Of a stretch of 64,000 nt of DNA, positions 26,454 through 35,296 are shown piece after piece; the first letter of the stretch is position 1, and each line of letters opens with the position of its first letter. The notes below the pieces were generated by a model. It did not search any database. It worked only from the letters and a program-made list of their open reading frames with translations, and had not been told where the DNA came from. The position numbers and the translations under genes are program-made. This stretch comes from Anaerosporomusa subterranea (lineage in GTDB: Bacteria; Bacillota; Negativicutes; Sporomusales; Acetonemataceae). The stretch spans positions 124,001 through 188,000 of the forward strand of contig NZ_LSGP01000023.1 of the NCBI RefSeq assembly GCF_001611555.1. The letters run 5' to 3'.

Positions 26454-28832
26454 CTAGCGTTTTTTCGACCCAGGTCTATTTGTCTGTTTTGGTCTCGCAG
26501 CTCCGGTCTTTGGTTTTGCCGAACCAGTCTTCGAGCGCCCTAAACCAGCTTTAGGGGAAGTATTCCTCCCTCGACTCGCGCCCTTCGGTTGTGCAGCAGT
26601 CGGACGAGCTTTATTTTCTCTGGTTTCCCCGCTGAGTTCTCTCGGTTTCCGTCCTTCTCGCCTTGGTTCGCGTTTCCCGCCAGTTTTTTCTCCCAGTGGT
26701 CGGCTGTCCACCGTCTCGTCAGTAAAACGGAAGTCAATATTGCGATCCTCATGACTGACTTTGGTCACGATAATTGCAACCGGATCGCCTAACCGGTAAA
26801 TCTTACGTGTTCGCTCGCCGAGCAGCATGTATTGTTCCTCGACATAGGTATAGTAGTCGTCATCCATGGTCGAGACATGCACAAGCCCTTCGACGCCATT
26901 ATCCAATTCGACAAAGACGCCAAACGCGGTCACGCCGTTGATAATGCCGGTAAATTCCTGGCCAATAAATTGCTCCATGTATTCGACCTTTTTCAGTTCG
27001 ACACTTTCACGTTCCGCTTCTGCGGCAGCGCGTTCGCGTTCTGAGGAATGAAAGGCAATCTCAGGCAAGAGTTCGAGGAGTTTTTCGCGTCTTTTACCGG
27101 AAATCCCGCCTGCGATCATTTCGTGCAACAGGCGATGCACAATCAGGTCTGGGTAGCGACGGATGGGTGAAGTGAAATGTGTGTAAAAGCTCGCGGCCAA
27201 GCCAAAATGGCCTAAATTCTCTGATTCATAACGGGCCTGTTTGAGCGACCGCAGCATAACAGTACTGATAATTCGTTCCTCAGGTCGACCGGCAATTTTG
27301 CTTAACACCTTTTGCAAGACGCCTGGCTGAATATCATCCAGTTTCCCTAAACGCTGGCCGAAGTTGTTAAGCAGGTTGCTCAATTTTGCTAGTTTTTCGG
27401 CCGCAGGCTCTTCGTGAACACGATAGACAAAGGGAACTTCCAAGCGGAACATATGCTCAGCCACCGTCTCATTCGCGACCAACATAAATTCTTCAATGAT
27501 GGATTCAGCAATGGTTCGCACCCGTTTAACAATCTCGATCGGTTTTCCGGTTTCATCTAATTTTACTTTAACTTCCGGAAAGTCGAAGTCAATCGCGCCC
27601 CGGCGCATGCGACGGTTGCGTAGGATTAAGCAAAGTCGTTCCATTTCTTGCATATGGCTGACTTGATCACGATACTTGGCGATCAGCTCTTCATCCTGCT
27701 CAGCTAGTATTTTACGTACCGCTGTATAGGTCAGGCGATTTTTTACATGGATAACCGATTGATAGATATCATAATTAATCACTCGCCCCTGTTGGTCGAT
27801 TTCCATCTCACAGGATAACGCCAGGCGATCCTCGCCGGCGTTCAGACTGCAGATACCATTGGATAAGCGCGGCGGCAGCATGGGTAACACGCGATCAACC
27901 AAATAAACGCTGGTGCCACGTTCACGAGCCTCTAAGTCTAACGCCATATTTTCACGAACATAATAACTGACATCAGCGATATGCACACCCAACCGGTAGT
28001 TGCCATTTTTTTGGCGTTCAACATAAACGGCGTCGTCGAGGTCTTTGGCATCTTCACCATCGATAGTGACAATCGGCAGATGGCGTAAATCGCGACGTTC
28101 GGCTAGTTCTTCTGGGCTGATGGCTGACGGGGTGTTAGCCGCTTCTTTCTCAACCTTAGCGGGAAACTCGGTGGATAGATTATGTCGTGTCAGGATCGCC
28201 AAAACTTCAATGCCTTTGTCTCCCGGTTTTCCAAGCACCTCGACAATTTTACCTTCGGCGCTCTTATGTTTTTCCGGCCAAGCTGTAACTTCTGCAACGA
28301 CTTTATCGCCACTTTTCGCTTGTCCAATTTCGTGTTGCGGGATGAAAATATCGTGTTTGATCCGCTTATCATCAGGAATGACGAAGCCAAAATGGCGGCT
28401 TGACTCATAAATTCCGACTATCTTCTCGTTGGCGCGTTTGACGATGCGGATAACCTCGCCCTCGCGTCTGCGGTCAGCGCTTGTGCGCATGTTGTGAAGG
28501 CGCACTACCACCCGGTCATTATGCATAGCACTCATCAAGGCATCAGGGGCGATAAAGACATCTTCCTCATCCGGGTTTTCCGGCAGCAAAAACCCAAAGC
28601 CTTTGCTATGGATGGTCAGCCGCCCGACAACCAGATTCATCTTGTCAGGCAAACCATATTTCTCATAGCGTGTTTTAATAACAGCGGCCTCCTCTGTGAG
28701 CTCTTCCAAAGCAGAGAAGAATCCGGCAACTTCTTTGGCCTTTAGATCCATTTCATCGGCTAAGTCTTCGGCCGACAATGGCCTGTAGGCTTCATTTCGC
28801 ATGAAGTCAATGATTTGTTGTTTTAAATCCAT
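26454..28832 (-). CDS. rnr: Ribonuclease R
   Basis: I take the ATG at 28832 (MDLKQQIIDFM); a GTG at 28844 has almost no space to AAAGGA. About 792 residues: N-terminal helical and cold-shock domains, the RNB catalytic domain with DGEDAKDLDDAVYVE and DFPEVKVKL (metal-binding Asp residues), an S1 domain near 620-700 (GIINGVTAFGVFVELDNGVEGLVHVS), and a Lys/Arg-rich tail of about 80 residues. 3'-5' exoribonuclease working on structured RNA, also on tmRNA-tagged messages. Its place between est and smpB is conserved. Confidence 0.95.
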   Translation of the reverse strand: MDLKQQIIDFMRNEAYRPLSAEDLADEMDLKAKEVAGFFSALEELTEEAAVIKTRYEKYGLPDKMNLVVGRLTIHSKGFGFLLPENPDEEDVFIAPDALMSAMHNDRVVVRLHNMRTSADRRREGEVIRIVKRANEKIVGIYESSRHFGFVIPDDKRIKHDIFIPQHEIGQAKSGDKVVAEVTAWPEKHKSAEGKIVEVLGKPGDKGIEVLAILTRHNLSTEFPAKVEKEAANTPSAISPEELAERRDLRHLPIVTIDGEDAKDLDDAVYVERQKNGNYRLGVHIADVSYYVRENMALDLEARERGTSVYLVDRVLPMLPPRLSNGICSLNAGEDRLALSCEMEIDQQGRVINYDIYQSVIHVKNRLTYTAVRKILAEQDEELIAKYRDQVSHMQEMERLCLILRNRRMRRGAIDFDFPEVKVKLDETGKPIEIVKRVRTIAESIIEEFMLVANETVAEHMFRLEVPFVYRVHEEPAAEKLAKLSNLLNNFGQRLGKLDDIQPGVLQKVLSKIAGRPEERIISTVMLRSLKQARYESENLGHFGLAASFYTHFTSPIRRYPDLIVHRLLHEMIAGGISGKRREKLLELLPEIAFHSSERERAAAEAERESVELKKVEYMEQFIGQEFTGIINGVTAFGVFVELDNGVEGLVHVSTMDDDYYTYVEEQYMLLGERTRKIYRLGDPVAIIVTKVSHEDRNIDFRFTDETVDSRPLGEKTGGKREPRREGRKPRELSGETRENKARPTAAQPKGASRGRNTSPKAGLGRSKTGSAKPKTGAARPKQTNRPGSKKR

Positions 28833-28854
28833 CTGTCTGTTCACATCCTTTGTA

Positions 28855-29241
28855 CTAAACTATAGCAATGAGCGCCTTGCTTTCTGCTGTGATAGTGCCA
28901 TCAGCTAACGCGATTGACCCTGCCATTTCATACATAGAACCCTTTTGCCCTACGATCCTGCCACGAATAGTTAGCGGCTGCCCAATGGGAGTTGGGGCGC
29001 GAAAGCGAACCTCCAATTTTGCGGTAACTGCGGTTTGACCTTTCGCATATAGGTAGCGCGCCATAATCTCATCGAGAAGCGTACTGATAATGCCGCCGTG
29101 GAGCACGCCGTTGTAGCTTTGATGCTCTGGCCCCGGTGTAAAGGTGCTGATATAGGTTTCATTTTCTTCACTAAAGGTCAAATGCAAACCGATGGGGTTT
29201 TCTTCACCACAAACAAAGCACCAACTATTCTGGTCACTCAT
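28855..29241 (-). CDS. PaaI-family hotdog thioesterase
   Basis: 128 residues with the single hotdog fold: CFVCGEENPIGLHL, then YNGVLHGGIISTLLDEIMARYLY (the HGG and Asp/Glu of the active site) and AKLEVRFRAPTPIGQPLTI. It is expected to hydrolyse acyl-CoA or aryl-CoA. It lies between est and rnr, an insertion into the usual pair. Own ribosome site (GGGAGAG). Substrate unknown. Confidence 0.85.
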   Translation of the reverse strand: MSDQNSWCFVCGEENPIGLHLTFSEENETYISTFTPGPEHQSYNGVLHGGIISTLLDEIMARYLYAKGQTAVTAKLEVRFRAPTPIGQPLTIRGRIVGQKGSMYEMAGSIALADGTITAESKALIAIV

Positions 29242-29253
29242 TTTCTTCTCTCC

Positions 29254-30003
29254 CTATCTTACGTCGCCAAAAGGCTTCTCTAAGAAAGCGGCGACTTTTT
29301 TAAATACGATTTCTTTTTCTGCGTCCAAGGTCACAATATGACCCGACTTTTGCAGCCAAAACAGTTCTTTTTCTCGTGAACCCGCATGCTGGTAGATATA
29401 ATCCGCGCTTTCAGGCCGGACAGTATGTTCCGCTCTTGATTGAACGACCAACAGCGGAGTCTGAAGCTGCGCCAGTCGATTTTTTACGTGTTGGATCAGC
29501 TCGAGCAGACTGGAAAGATTACGCAGTGGCGTCCGGTCATACCCCACATAGTATTCAGGAGATACATCCAGTTTTCGCCTGCGCTTAGGGGCATAACGGC
29601 GAAACATCCGATAAACATTCAGCCATTTTAGACGTTGATCAGCTATGTAGATTGGCGCGCTAAGACTCACCACCCGCTTCACTGGGTATTCGCTCGCCAA
29701 GAGCAAGGCTAATATACCGCCCATGGACAAGCCAACGACAGAGACTTCCTTGCAAATGCCTTTCAAAATATGGAACCCATCTTCCACCGCTCCATACCAT
29801 TGCCGCCATTCAGTCTTCTCCATGTCTTGATGATGTGTGCCATGGCCGGGTAGTCGTGGCCCATAAACAGTATACCCCTGGCGATGGAGAAACTCGCCCA
29901 ATAGACGCATTTCAGAGGGTGATCCGGTGAAGCCGTGGGGTAGCAGTACACCATGGCTGTCACCACGATATAAGAATGGTTCCGCTCCTTTTAGTATGGC
30001 CAA
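29254..30003 (-). CDS. est: Carboxylesterase, alpha/beta-hydrolase (Est30 type)
   Basis: 249 residues from TTG (GGAGGG upstream). Nucleophile elbow VVGLSMGGILALLL (Ser about 94), LLPHGFTGSPSEM oxyanion loop near residue 22, Asp in the PLLVVQSRAEHTV region, and His in LQKSGHIVTLD (about 223). Matches thermostable Est30/YvaK carboxylesterases encoded between secG and rnr in many Firmicutes. Here secG is 7 kb away because other genes lie between. Confidence 0.85.
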   Translation of the reverse strand: MAILKGAEPFLYRGDSHGVLLPHGFTGSPSEMRLLGEFLHRQGYTVYGPRLPGHGTHHQDMEKTEWRQWYGAVEDGFHILKGICKEVSVVGLSMGGILALLLASEYPVKRVVSLSAPIYIADQRLKWLNVYRMFRRYAPKRRRKLDVSPEYYVGYDRTPLRNLSSLLELIQHVKNRLAQLQTPLLVVQSRAEHTVRPESADYIYQHAGSREKELFWLQKSGHIVTLDAEKEIVFKKVAAFLEKPFGDVR

Positions 30004-30168
30004 ATAGCTTCCCTCCGTAATCGTTATATTCTAATTATACCATGTACGATTTTTTTTACTAAAGATAATTGCGAAAAACCGCTGACGCGCTCTTTCTAGC
30101 GAGAAGAATTGAAGATAAAACAGTAAAAGTGACTGACAACAGCGTGCCAATCACTCTTACCATGAGAC

Positions 30169-30588
30169 TTATTTAAATCGCAAGCAGAACCAAGTTGCTT
30201 CAAGAATGGCTTCTCCTTCACGGAGACTTACCCCGGTCTGTTTTATTACCTTATTAGATATTTTCAAATTCTTCACGACCATTTTCACGGTTGAATTCGG
30301 TTCAACAACGCCGTGAAACTGAACCTTTTCAAGCGATGCTAAACCCCAAAGCGCCTTTTCTGTTATTCCTAAACTGTTTACACCGGCACCGCCGCATTGA
30401 ACCAGTGACTCAATCAGTATAACGCCGGGAACGATCTTCCGCTGTCGTGAGCAGCTTAGATAATACGGGAAGGTTTCATCATATTTCATAATACCAACGA
30501 TTTCATCCATGCCAGCGGAAAGCAGTTCATCGACAAACAAAAAGGGCTCACGTTGAGGAAGGAGCGACTCGATATCAACCTTTCGCAT
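30169..30588 (-). CDS. FabZ-like hotdog protein lacking the catalytic histidine
   Basis: 139 residues similar to 3-hydroxyacyl-ACP dehydratase FabZ: LLPQREPFLFVDELL at the N-terminus and VPGVILIESLVQCGGAGV (with the catalytic Glu) in the middle. The family motif HFPGxPxMPG reads TFPYYLSCSRQRKIVPG here, so the active His is replaced by Thr. It may not dehydrate hydroxyacyl chains and could be an acyl-binding or thioesterase-like variant. It lies on the same strand as the acyl-CoA ligase, thiolase and bioY but behind a 216-base repeat region, so cotranscription is uncertain. Confidence 0.75.
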   Translation of the reverse strand: MRKVDIESLLPQREPFLFVDELLSAGMDEIVGIMKYDETFPYYLSCSRQRKIVPGVILIESLVQCGGAGVNSLGITEKALWGLASLEKVQFHGVVEPNSTVKMVVKNLKISNKVIKQTGVSLREGEAILEATWFCLRFK

Positions 30589-30657
30589 TGAAACCTCCTC
30601 TATTGATCTGTATTAAAGAACATTGTCGAGACGTTTTAGGAAGTACGAGGCACGTTA

Positions 30658-30776
30658 ACCGCAGAGTATGCAGAGTAAACAGAGGATACCCGAGGGCTAC
30701 TGGTTTATATAATAATCTTTATATTATATATCGTAACCCTCCGCGAACCCTCTGCGATCTCTGCTTACTCTGCGGT
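30658..30776. repeat. Long inverted repeat with CTCTGCGG ends
   Basis: ACCGCAGAGT-GCAGAG-CAGAGG on one side pairs with CCTCTGC-CTCTGC-ACTCTGCGGT on the other, around an AT-rich centre. Related CTCTGTG strings occur at 54645-54688. Confidence 0.65.
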
Positions 30777-30803
30777 AAAACGAACCCCCGCTCCCTGTCT
30801 TCC

Positions 30804-32126
30804 CTAGATTTCTCTCCGCAACCGGATTTTGTCAATCTTACCGTTGGCAGTGAGCGGCATTGCATCGACAAAGATAATCTTCTGGGGACAGCAATGCTTG
30901 AGCATTTTTCTCCGACAAAAAGCCAAGACATCGCAACTTTTCAAACTAGCTTTACTCTTTACCAGCCATGCGCATACTTTCTGTCCTCGGATCGGGTCCT
31001 CTACGCCGCTAACTACCGCCTCGGCGACACCGGGACATTGAAGCAGGATGTCTTCTACCTGCTCTGGTATTACCTTTACGCCGCCGGTGTTGATCAAGCC
31101 ATGCTTCCTGCCTAGCAAATACAAATAGCCTGCAGCATCGATTCGCCCCAAATCTCCAACCGATGCTTTCGGCCGATATTGAGGAGCCAGGTAGGGGCTC
31201 TCAACCCAGATGGTGCCATCCTCAATGCTAATGGTTACACCGGGAAAGGCTCTGCCCACAGCGCCAGGATAATTCACCGATTCATCTGCTGTCAAATAGC
31301 TTACATGCCCCAGTTCACTCGCTCCATAATACTCATATATGCCGGATTGGGGAAAATACTGCAGCAAATCCTGAACTGTATTACGATCCAGCTTTGCGCC
31401 GCAGCTGATAATCGATTTGATCTGAACGACTGGAGTTTCCATCGCTTTTAGTAGCCGCCTGTAATTGACAGGAACCATAAATATTGCACTAACCTGAAAA
31501 TCTGCTATCTCTCGCGCCCAGGTGCGAGGCATGCTATTGCCGGCAATCACGACAGCGCCGCCCTCGGCGAAAATATGCAAACAGGAGTTAAGATTTGCGG
31601 TATACACTAGTGAGCCCACCAGATAGATCGTATCAGTTTTATCAATATTGAAAGCCTGGCTTTGCGCCGCAAACGCGCTGGTCCAGCTCTGGTGATCGCG
31701 CCAGATTAGCTTAGGAATACCTGTGCTGCCTGAGCTCAAAGCGCCAAAAAAAACATCTTGCGGATGAAGGTCTGGCAGTATCGGCGCTTTGCCTATTGGC
31801 GGTTCGAAGTTTTCATTAATATATAGATTCAGCTTATGTCGTTTAATCAGTTCTGCAGTTACTTCTTCCGAAGTCGATGCATCGATGAGCACACAAGCGC
31901 CGCCTGCTTTTATAACCGCAAAGAAGTACAGCAATTGCGCGACAGGATCTGAAAGCTTAACCAATATCTTATCGCCTTTTTTAATTTGCACGGCCAGCCG
32001 ATGGGCCAGACAATCTGTTTGGCGGTTTAATTCGCTGTATGTGAGTCGAGTATTGCCATAGATTAGACAATTTTTCTTCGTCTGATCGTCTTCGCTTTTA
32101 TCCTGGATAACATGATGAATCAGCAC
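30804..32126 (-). CDS. Short AMP-forming acyl-CoA synthetase (YhfT-like)
   Basis: About 440 residues. The start is a GTG at 32126 with AAAGG upstream, or a TTG at 32144 overlapping the thiolase stop. Adenylation motifs: GALSSGSTGIPKLIWR (P-loop), YEYYGASELGHVSYL, GDLGRIDAAGYLYLLGRKHGLI, and a C-terminal TANGKIDKIRL with the adenylation Lys. It activates an organic acid to an acyl-CoA. It follows bioY and a thiolase in the same order as Bacillus subtilis yhfU-yhfT/yhfS. The acid is not known; a biotin-precursor chain is a hypothesis. Confidence 0.88.
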   Translation of the reverse strand: MLIHHVIQDKSEDDQTKKNCLIYGNTRLTYSELNRQTDCLAHRLAVQIKKGDKILVKLSDPVAQLLYFFAVIKAGGACVLIDASTSEEVTAELIKRHKLNLYINENFEPPIGKAPILPDLHPQDVFFGALSSGSTGIPKLIWRDHQSWTSAFAAQSQAFNIDKTDTIYLVGSLVYTANLNSCLHIFAEGGAVVIAGNSMPRTWAREIADFQVSAIFMVPVNYRRLLKAMETPVVQIKSIISCGAKLDRNTVQDLLQYFPQSGIYEYYGASELGHVSYLTADESVNYPGAVGRAFPGVTISIEDGTIWVESPYLAPQYRPKASVGDLGRIDAAGYLYLLGRKHGLINTGGVKVIPEQVEDILLQCPGVAEAVVSGVEDPIRGQKVCAWLVKSKASLKSCDVLAFCRRKMLKHCCPQKIIFVDAMPLTANGKIDKIRLRREI

Positions 32127-32130
32127 GTTT

Positions 32131-33285
32131 TCAGCACCTTTCAATCAGCGTAGCTACTCCCATACCGCCGACTGCGCCAATAGCGGCAATGCCATAGCGT
32201 CCGTTGGCATACTTTAGAGCCTTGATGAGATGCAACAGGATGATAGCTCCTGAGGCGCCATAGGGGTGACCATAGGCCAGCGCGCCACCTAGGGTATTTG
32301 TTTTATTCAGGCTATAGCCCAATTGACGGCAACAGGCCAATATCTTAACAGCAAACGCCTCATTGATCTCCATTCGGTCGATCGCCTCTAGCGTCAAACC
32401 GGTTCTCTCTAGCAATTTTCGAATAACAAATACAGGTGCCAAAGGAAAAGCATTCGGATCACATCCGTAGTTTGCCGCTCCGGCAACAATCGCTTGCGGC
32501 CTTAGTGCGTACTTTTTCACCGCCGCCTCAGATGCGACCAGGATAACAGCTGCGCCGTCATGCTTTAAGCAAGTATTGCCTGCAGTGATCCTGCCACCAG
32601 CAAGGAAGGCCGGCTTCATCCGCTCCAACAGCTTAAGACTCATGTTGTTGCGTATACATTCATCAGCTTCAACTGTTTCTCCCTGCACTTGGATGGGTAC
32701 AATGATATCTTTTAACAGGCCTTGCTCCCGAGCCAGAGTTGCTCGCTGATGACTCTCTAAAGCCAATAAATCCATGTCTTTTTGGCTAATCGCCATTTGC
32801 TCGGCAAGCGCTTCCGCCGCTTCGCCGACATCCGGATTGCCAACTGCCGCGGGAGAAAATGGAGCCTGTTCATAATATACATTTTCTCCTTGAAACCGTG
32901 GATCGGTGGGATTAAATTGCCGCCGCGGCGCCATGCTGGTGCTTTCTACCCCACCGGCGATGACAAGATCAGCTTGACCGGACAAGATTTGACTGACAGC
33001 CAAGTTCACGGCGCTCAATCCAGAGCCGCACTGCAAATCAACCGTCAACGCAGGAATACGATAAGGCCAGCCTGCTTCCAGCACAGAAACCCTTGCGATA
33101 TTGCCGCCAGGTCCGACGGCGTTGCCCAGTATAACTTGATCAATATCCTTCTGGCTTACTCTATAGCGGGCAATTGTCTCATTCAGTACCGCAGCAGCCA
33201 ACTGTTCAGGCAGGAGATCCCGCAAAATTCCGCCGGTTTTTCCAATCGGGGTTCTGACACCGCCGATAATATACGCCTTGGTCAT
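32131..33285 (-). CDS. Thiolase (acetyl-CoA acetyltransferase family, YhfS-like) without the second catalytic Cys
   Basis: 384 residues. The nucleophilic Cys is in LTVDLQCGSGLSAV (about 88), the catalytic His in YGHPYGASGAII, and NEAFAVK is present. The final motif, normally CxGGGxG, reads AIGAVGGMG, so the acid/base Cys is replaced by Ala. The start ATG overlaps the bioY stop (ATGA). It is probably altered in mechanism or in the direction of thiolysis. The gene lies between bioY and an acyl-CoA ligase. Confidence 0.88.
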   Translation of the reverse strand: MTKAYIIGGVRTPIGKTGGILRDLLPEQLAAAVLNETIARYRVSQKDIDQVILGNAVGPGGNIARVSVLEAGWPYRIPALTVDLQCGSGLSAVNLAVSQILSGQADLVIAGGVESTSMAPRRQFNPTDPRFQGENVYYEQAPFSPAAVGNPDVGEAAEALAEQMAISQKDMDLLALESHQRATLAREQGLLKDIIVPIQVQGETVEADECIRNNMSLKLLERMKPAFLAGGRITAGNTCLKHDGAAVILVASEAAVKKYALRPQAIVAGAANYGCDPNAFPLAPVFVIRKLLERTGLTLEAIDRMEINEAFAVKILACCRQLGYSLNKTNTLGGALAYGHPYGASGAIILLHLIKALKYANGRYGIAAIGAVGGMGVATLIERC

Positions 33286-33827
33286 TGACGTGACTTGCGC
33301 AGGCGTTTATTAATCGCCGTTCCAATAGCAGAAGCCGCAAAGACTTTAAACAGATCGCCTGGAATAAAAGGAAGCGCGCCAGCCATTACCGCTTTTTCTA
33401 AACTCATTCCAGTCACAACACTGAGCCATGCCACACCAAACAGATACACAACGCCAATTCCACCGATCAGATTAGCTAAAGCCAGCCGCCAGGGATTGCT
33501 GCTTTGTCCTCTTAACAAGGCAATAACAATAGCCCCTACTAAAAAGCCAAGATAATAGCCGCCTCTCGGGCCAATAAGAATTCCAAGACCGCCAGTCAGG
33601 CCTGAAAAAACAGGCACTCCAACTGCGCCAATCAAAACAAATGTCAATACACTAAACGCAGCTTGCTTTACCGTTAATATGCTTCCCGCCAACATAATAC
33701 CTAAACTCTGCCCGGAAACGGGAACCGGACTGAATGGCAACGGTATCGAGATCAGCCCTAACACTGCTGTTAAGGCTGCGAACATCGCCGCATAAACAAA
33801 ATCGGTTACTTTACTTCGTTCACCCAT
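33282..33827 (-). CDS. bioY: Biotin transporter BioY (ECF S-component)
   Basis: 181 residues with six hydrophobic segments. Typical strings are AALTAVLGLISIPLPFSPVPVSGQSLGI, GLTGGLGILIGPRGGYYLGFLVGA and PFIPGDLFKVFAASAIG. It binds and imports biotin, with or without an ECF energy module (none here). First gene of the cluster; a BirA-type operator overlaps its promoter. Confidence 0.93.
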   Translation of the reverse strand: MGERSKVTDFVYAAMFAALTAVLGLISIPLPFSPVPVSGQSLGIMLAGSILTVKQAAFSVLTFVLIGAVGVPVFSGLTGGLGILIGPRGGYYLGFLVGAIVIALLRGQSSNPWRLALANLIGGIGVVYLFGVAWLSVVTGMSLEKAVMAGALPFIPGDLFKVFAASAIGTAINKRLRKSRQ

Positions 33828-33890
33828 AATAAAACCCCCGCGCTTCTAGAATGTATGTAGGCACTACACCATATGCAGCAACTGATTTTG

Positions 33891-33920
33891 ATTATAAATC
33901 TACGCCCGCATAATTGTCAA
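33891..33920 (-). promoter_or_regulatory. Promoter of the bioY cluster
   Basis: TTGACA (33915-33920), 18-base spacer, TATAAT (33891-33896). Confidence 0.75.
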
Positions 33921-33945
33921 CCAGATATTTATAATTGGTTAACGG
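33914..33945. promoter_or_regulatory. BirA (biotin repressor) operator
   Basis: TTGTCAACC, 14 bases, GGTTAACGG. The family consensus is TTGTAAACC or TTGTTAACC, 14-15 bases, and the inverted half. The operator covers the -35 of the bioY promoter, so biotin-charged BirA would shut off import and the linked acyl-CoA genes. Confidence 0.75.
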
Positions 33946-33969
33946 TCGTTGATTGCCGGAAAATAACAA

Positions 33970-34020
33970 GACTCCCGATTTCTCGGAAGCCTTAGTTACT
34001 GGTGCCCCACGTAGGAATCG
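33970..34020 (-). repeat. Decayed copy of the tRNA-Lys 3' end and terminator (att-like)
   Basis: TGGTGCCCCACGTAGGAATCG (33999-34019) matches the tRNA-Lys end TGGTGACCCACGAAGGAATCG (36439-36459) at 19 of 21 positions, and the adjoining CTCCCGATTTCTCGGAAGCC matches the tRNA terminator. Copy and intact tRNA are in the same orientation, with the island between them, as expected after integration. Confidence 0.72.
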
Positions 34021-34092
34021 GGTGGCTTTTGCCAGCAAGTACTTATGAAATACAGCCATTAGAGTCTCCCCTTTTATGCAGATTGTCATAAA

Positions 34093-34122
34093 TTAGACAC
34101 CAGACCAAAATCTGGTGTCTAA
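34093..34122 (-). terminator. Terminator after the exported protein gene
   Basis: TTAGACACCAGA and TCTGGTGTCTAA arms with a six-base loop, right after the stop at 34128. Confidence 0.8.
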
Positions 34123-34127
34123 TCTCA

Positions 34128-35096
34128 TTAGTAAGTCAGTTGGATGTTTCCTTCAATAAACGAACTGGTCATTTTTGCTTTTAAAGCGTTAGCTCCGAAA
34201 GCAGGTTGGAAAAACTCTTCCATGCTACCGTCTTTATATTTTACTTGCATAGTAATTTTATCTTGAGATTCGTCTACGATGGCAGTGATATCGGGTATCG
34301 GTAAAGTGGAGTCTTTATCTAAAGCACGTCTTTTATGAAAAGGTTTACCTACGAAAACTGTATCACCGTTATACAGCACTTTTATATAATGGGTCATTAT
34401 TGATGTGCCGTAATTATCGCCTTGGTTTTTAGAATCAATCCAAATATCAAATACTTTTCCGGCTCTGGTTTCAATTGATACACGACCTGTCTGTGAAAAA
34501 CTTGGTTCTTTACAAACTAAGTTTGTTAGGTCTATTCGGCGTACATAGGCATTGTTCCCGCCCTTATAAGAACCATAACCTTCAACTTTTTCGAATTTAA
34601 AGTAAGTGCCTGCTTCTCGGGAAATTGCTCCCGTGTTCGCATTATTGCCAGTTGAAGAAGGTTGGTTACCTGTAGGCGGCTTAATAATCGTGACTGAATC
34701 TCCATTTGCTATCTCCATAACTCGTTTGATAACCGCGTCGTTTGGACTGACTTTAGTCCAAGGTGTTGTTTGTAAGCTGTACTTATGTTGTTCCAATAAA
34801 TTACGATTTATGTCGTAATATATGTGATGAACACCCCTCCACTCAGATGTGCGTGGCATATATGCGATGGTTTCTAATTCAAATGCACGGTTTTGATAGT
34901 ACGGGGCAGAAAAATCGGTTCTTTCTACAAATAGAATTATATCTCCCTCTGGTGGTTTAGCGACGCTGTTTGTATCTAAATAAATATTAGGTGCATCCGG
35001 GTATATTCGTTCCCAATTCTGAGGGGCAGCTAAAGCCGGAATAGAAAGAGCTAACATGAATAGAAGCAATAGTCCTGTTTTTAAAAATTGTTTCAT
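34128..35096 (-). CDS. Exported protein of unknown function
   Basis: ATG at 35096 after AAGGAG; about 322 residues. Signal peptide MKQFLKTGLLLLFMLALSIPALA. The mature protein has two parts joined by a Pro/Asn/Thr/Ser-rich linker near residue 160-175 (PPTGNQPSSTGNNANTG). The first part has YLDTNSVAKPPEGDIILFVER, similar to the small surface-antigen-like beta domains found repeatedly in Negativicutes; the second part is beta-rich. It is the main gene of the tRNA-Lys island. Function not recognised. Confidence 0.7.
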   Translation of the reverse strand: MKQFLKTGLLLLFMLALSIPALAAPQNWERIYPDAPNIYLDTNSVAKPPEGDIILFVERTDFSAPYYQNRAFELETIAYMPRTSEWRGVHHIYYDINRNLLEQHKYSLQTTPWTKVSPNDAVIKRVMEIANGDSVTIIKPPTGNQPSSTGNNANTGAISREAGTYFKFEKVEGYGSYKGGNNAYVRRIDLTNLVCKEPSFSQTGRVSIETRAGKVFDIWIDSKNQGDNYGTSIMTHYIKVLYNGDTVFVGKPFHKRRALDKDSTLPIPDITAIVDESQDKITMQVKYKDGSMEEFFQPAFGANALKAKMTSSFIEGNIQLTY

Positions 35097-35296
35097 AAAA
35101 AGTTCTCCTTTTTTCAACATATTAGCAACTGTTATTCGCCCTTTGGAATATAAATCCTTTTTAGGCAGAGTTAAATAAGGTAAAACTATGTTGATATCTA
35201 TATTTATATTCTCTGCTAAATATCTCAAATAAGAAAATGCCGCATGAAATTTTATGCGGCATTAAAATTTAATTTAGTATAAAGTTTTAGTAAATA

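Noticed and set aside
33892-34089. 65-codon minus-strand frame
   Set aside because: It runs through the tRNA-end copy, the BirA operator and the -10, so it is unlikely to be coding.
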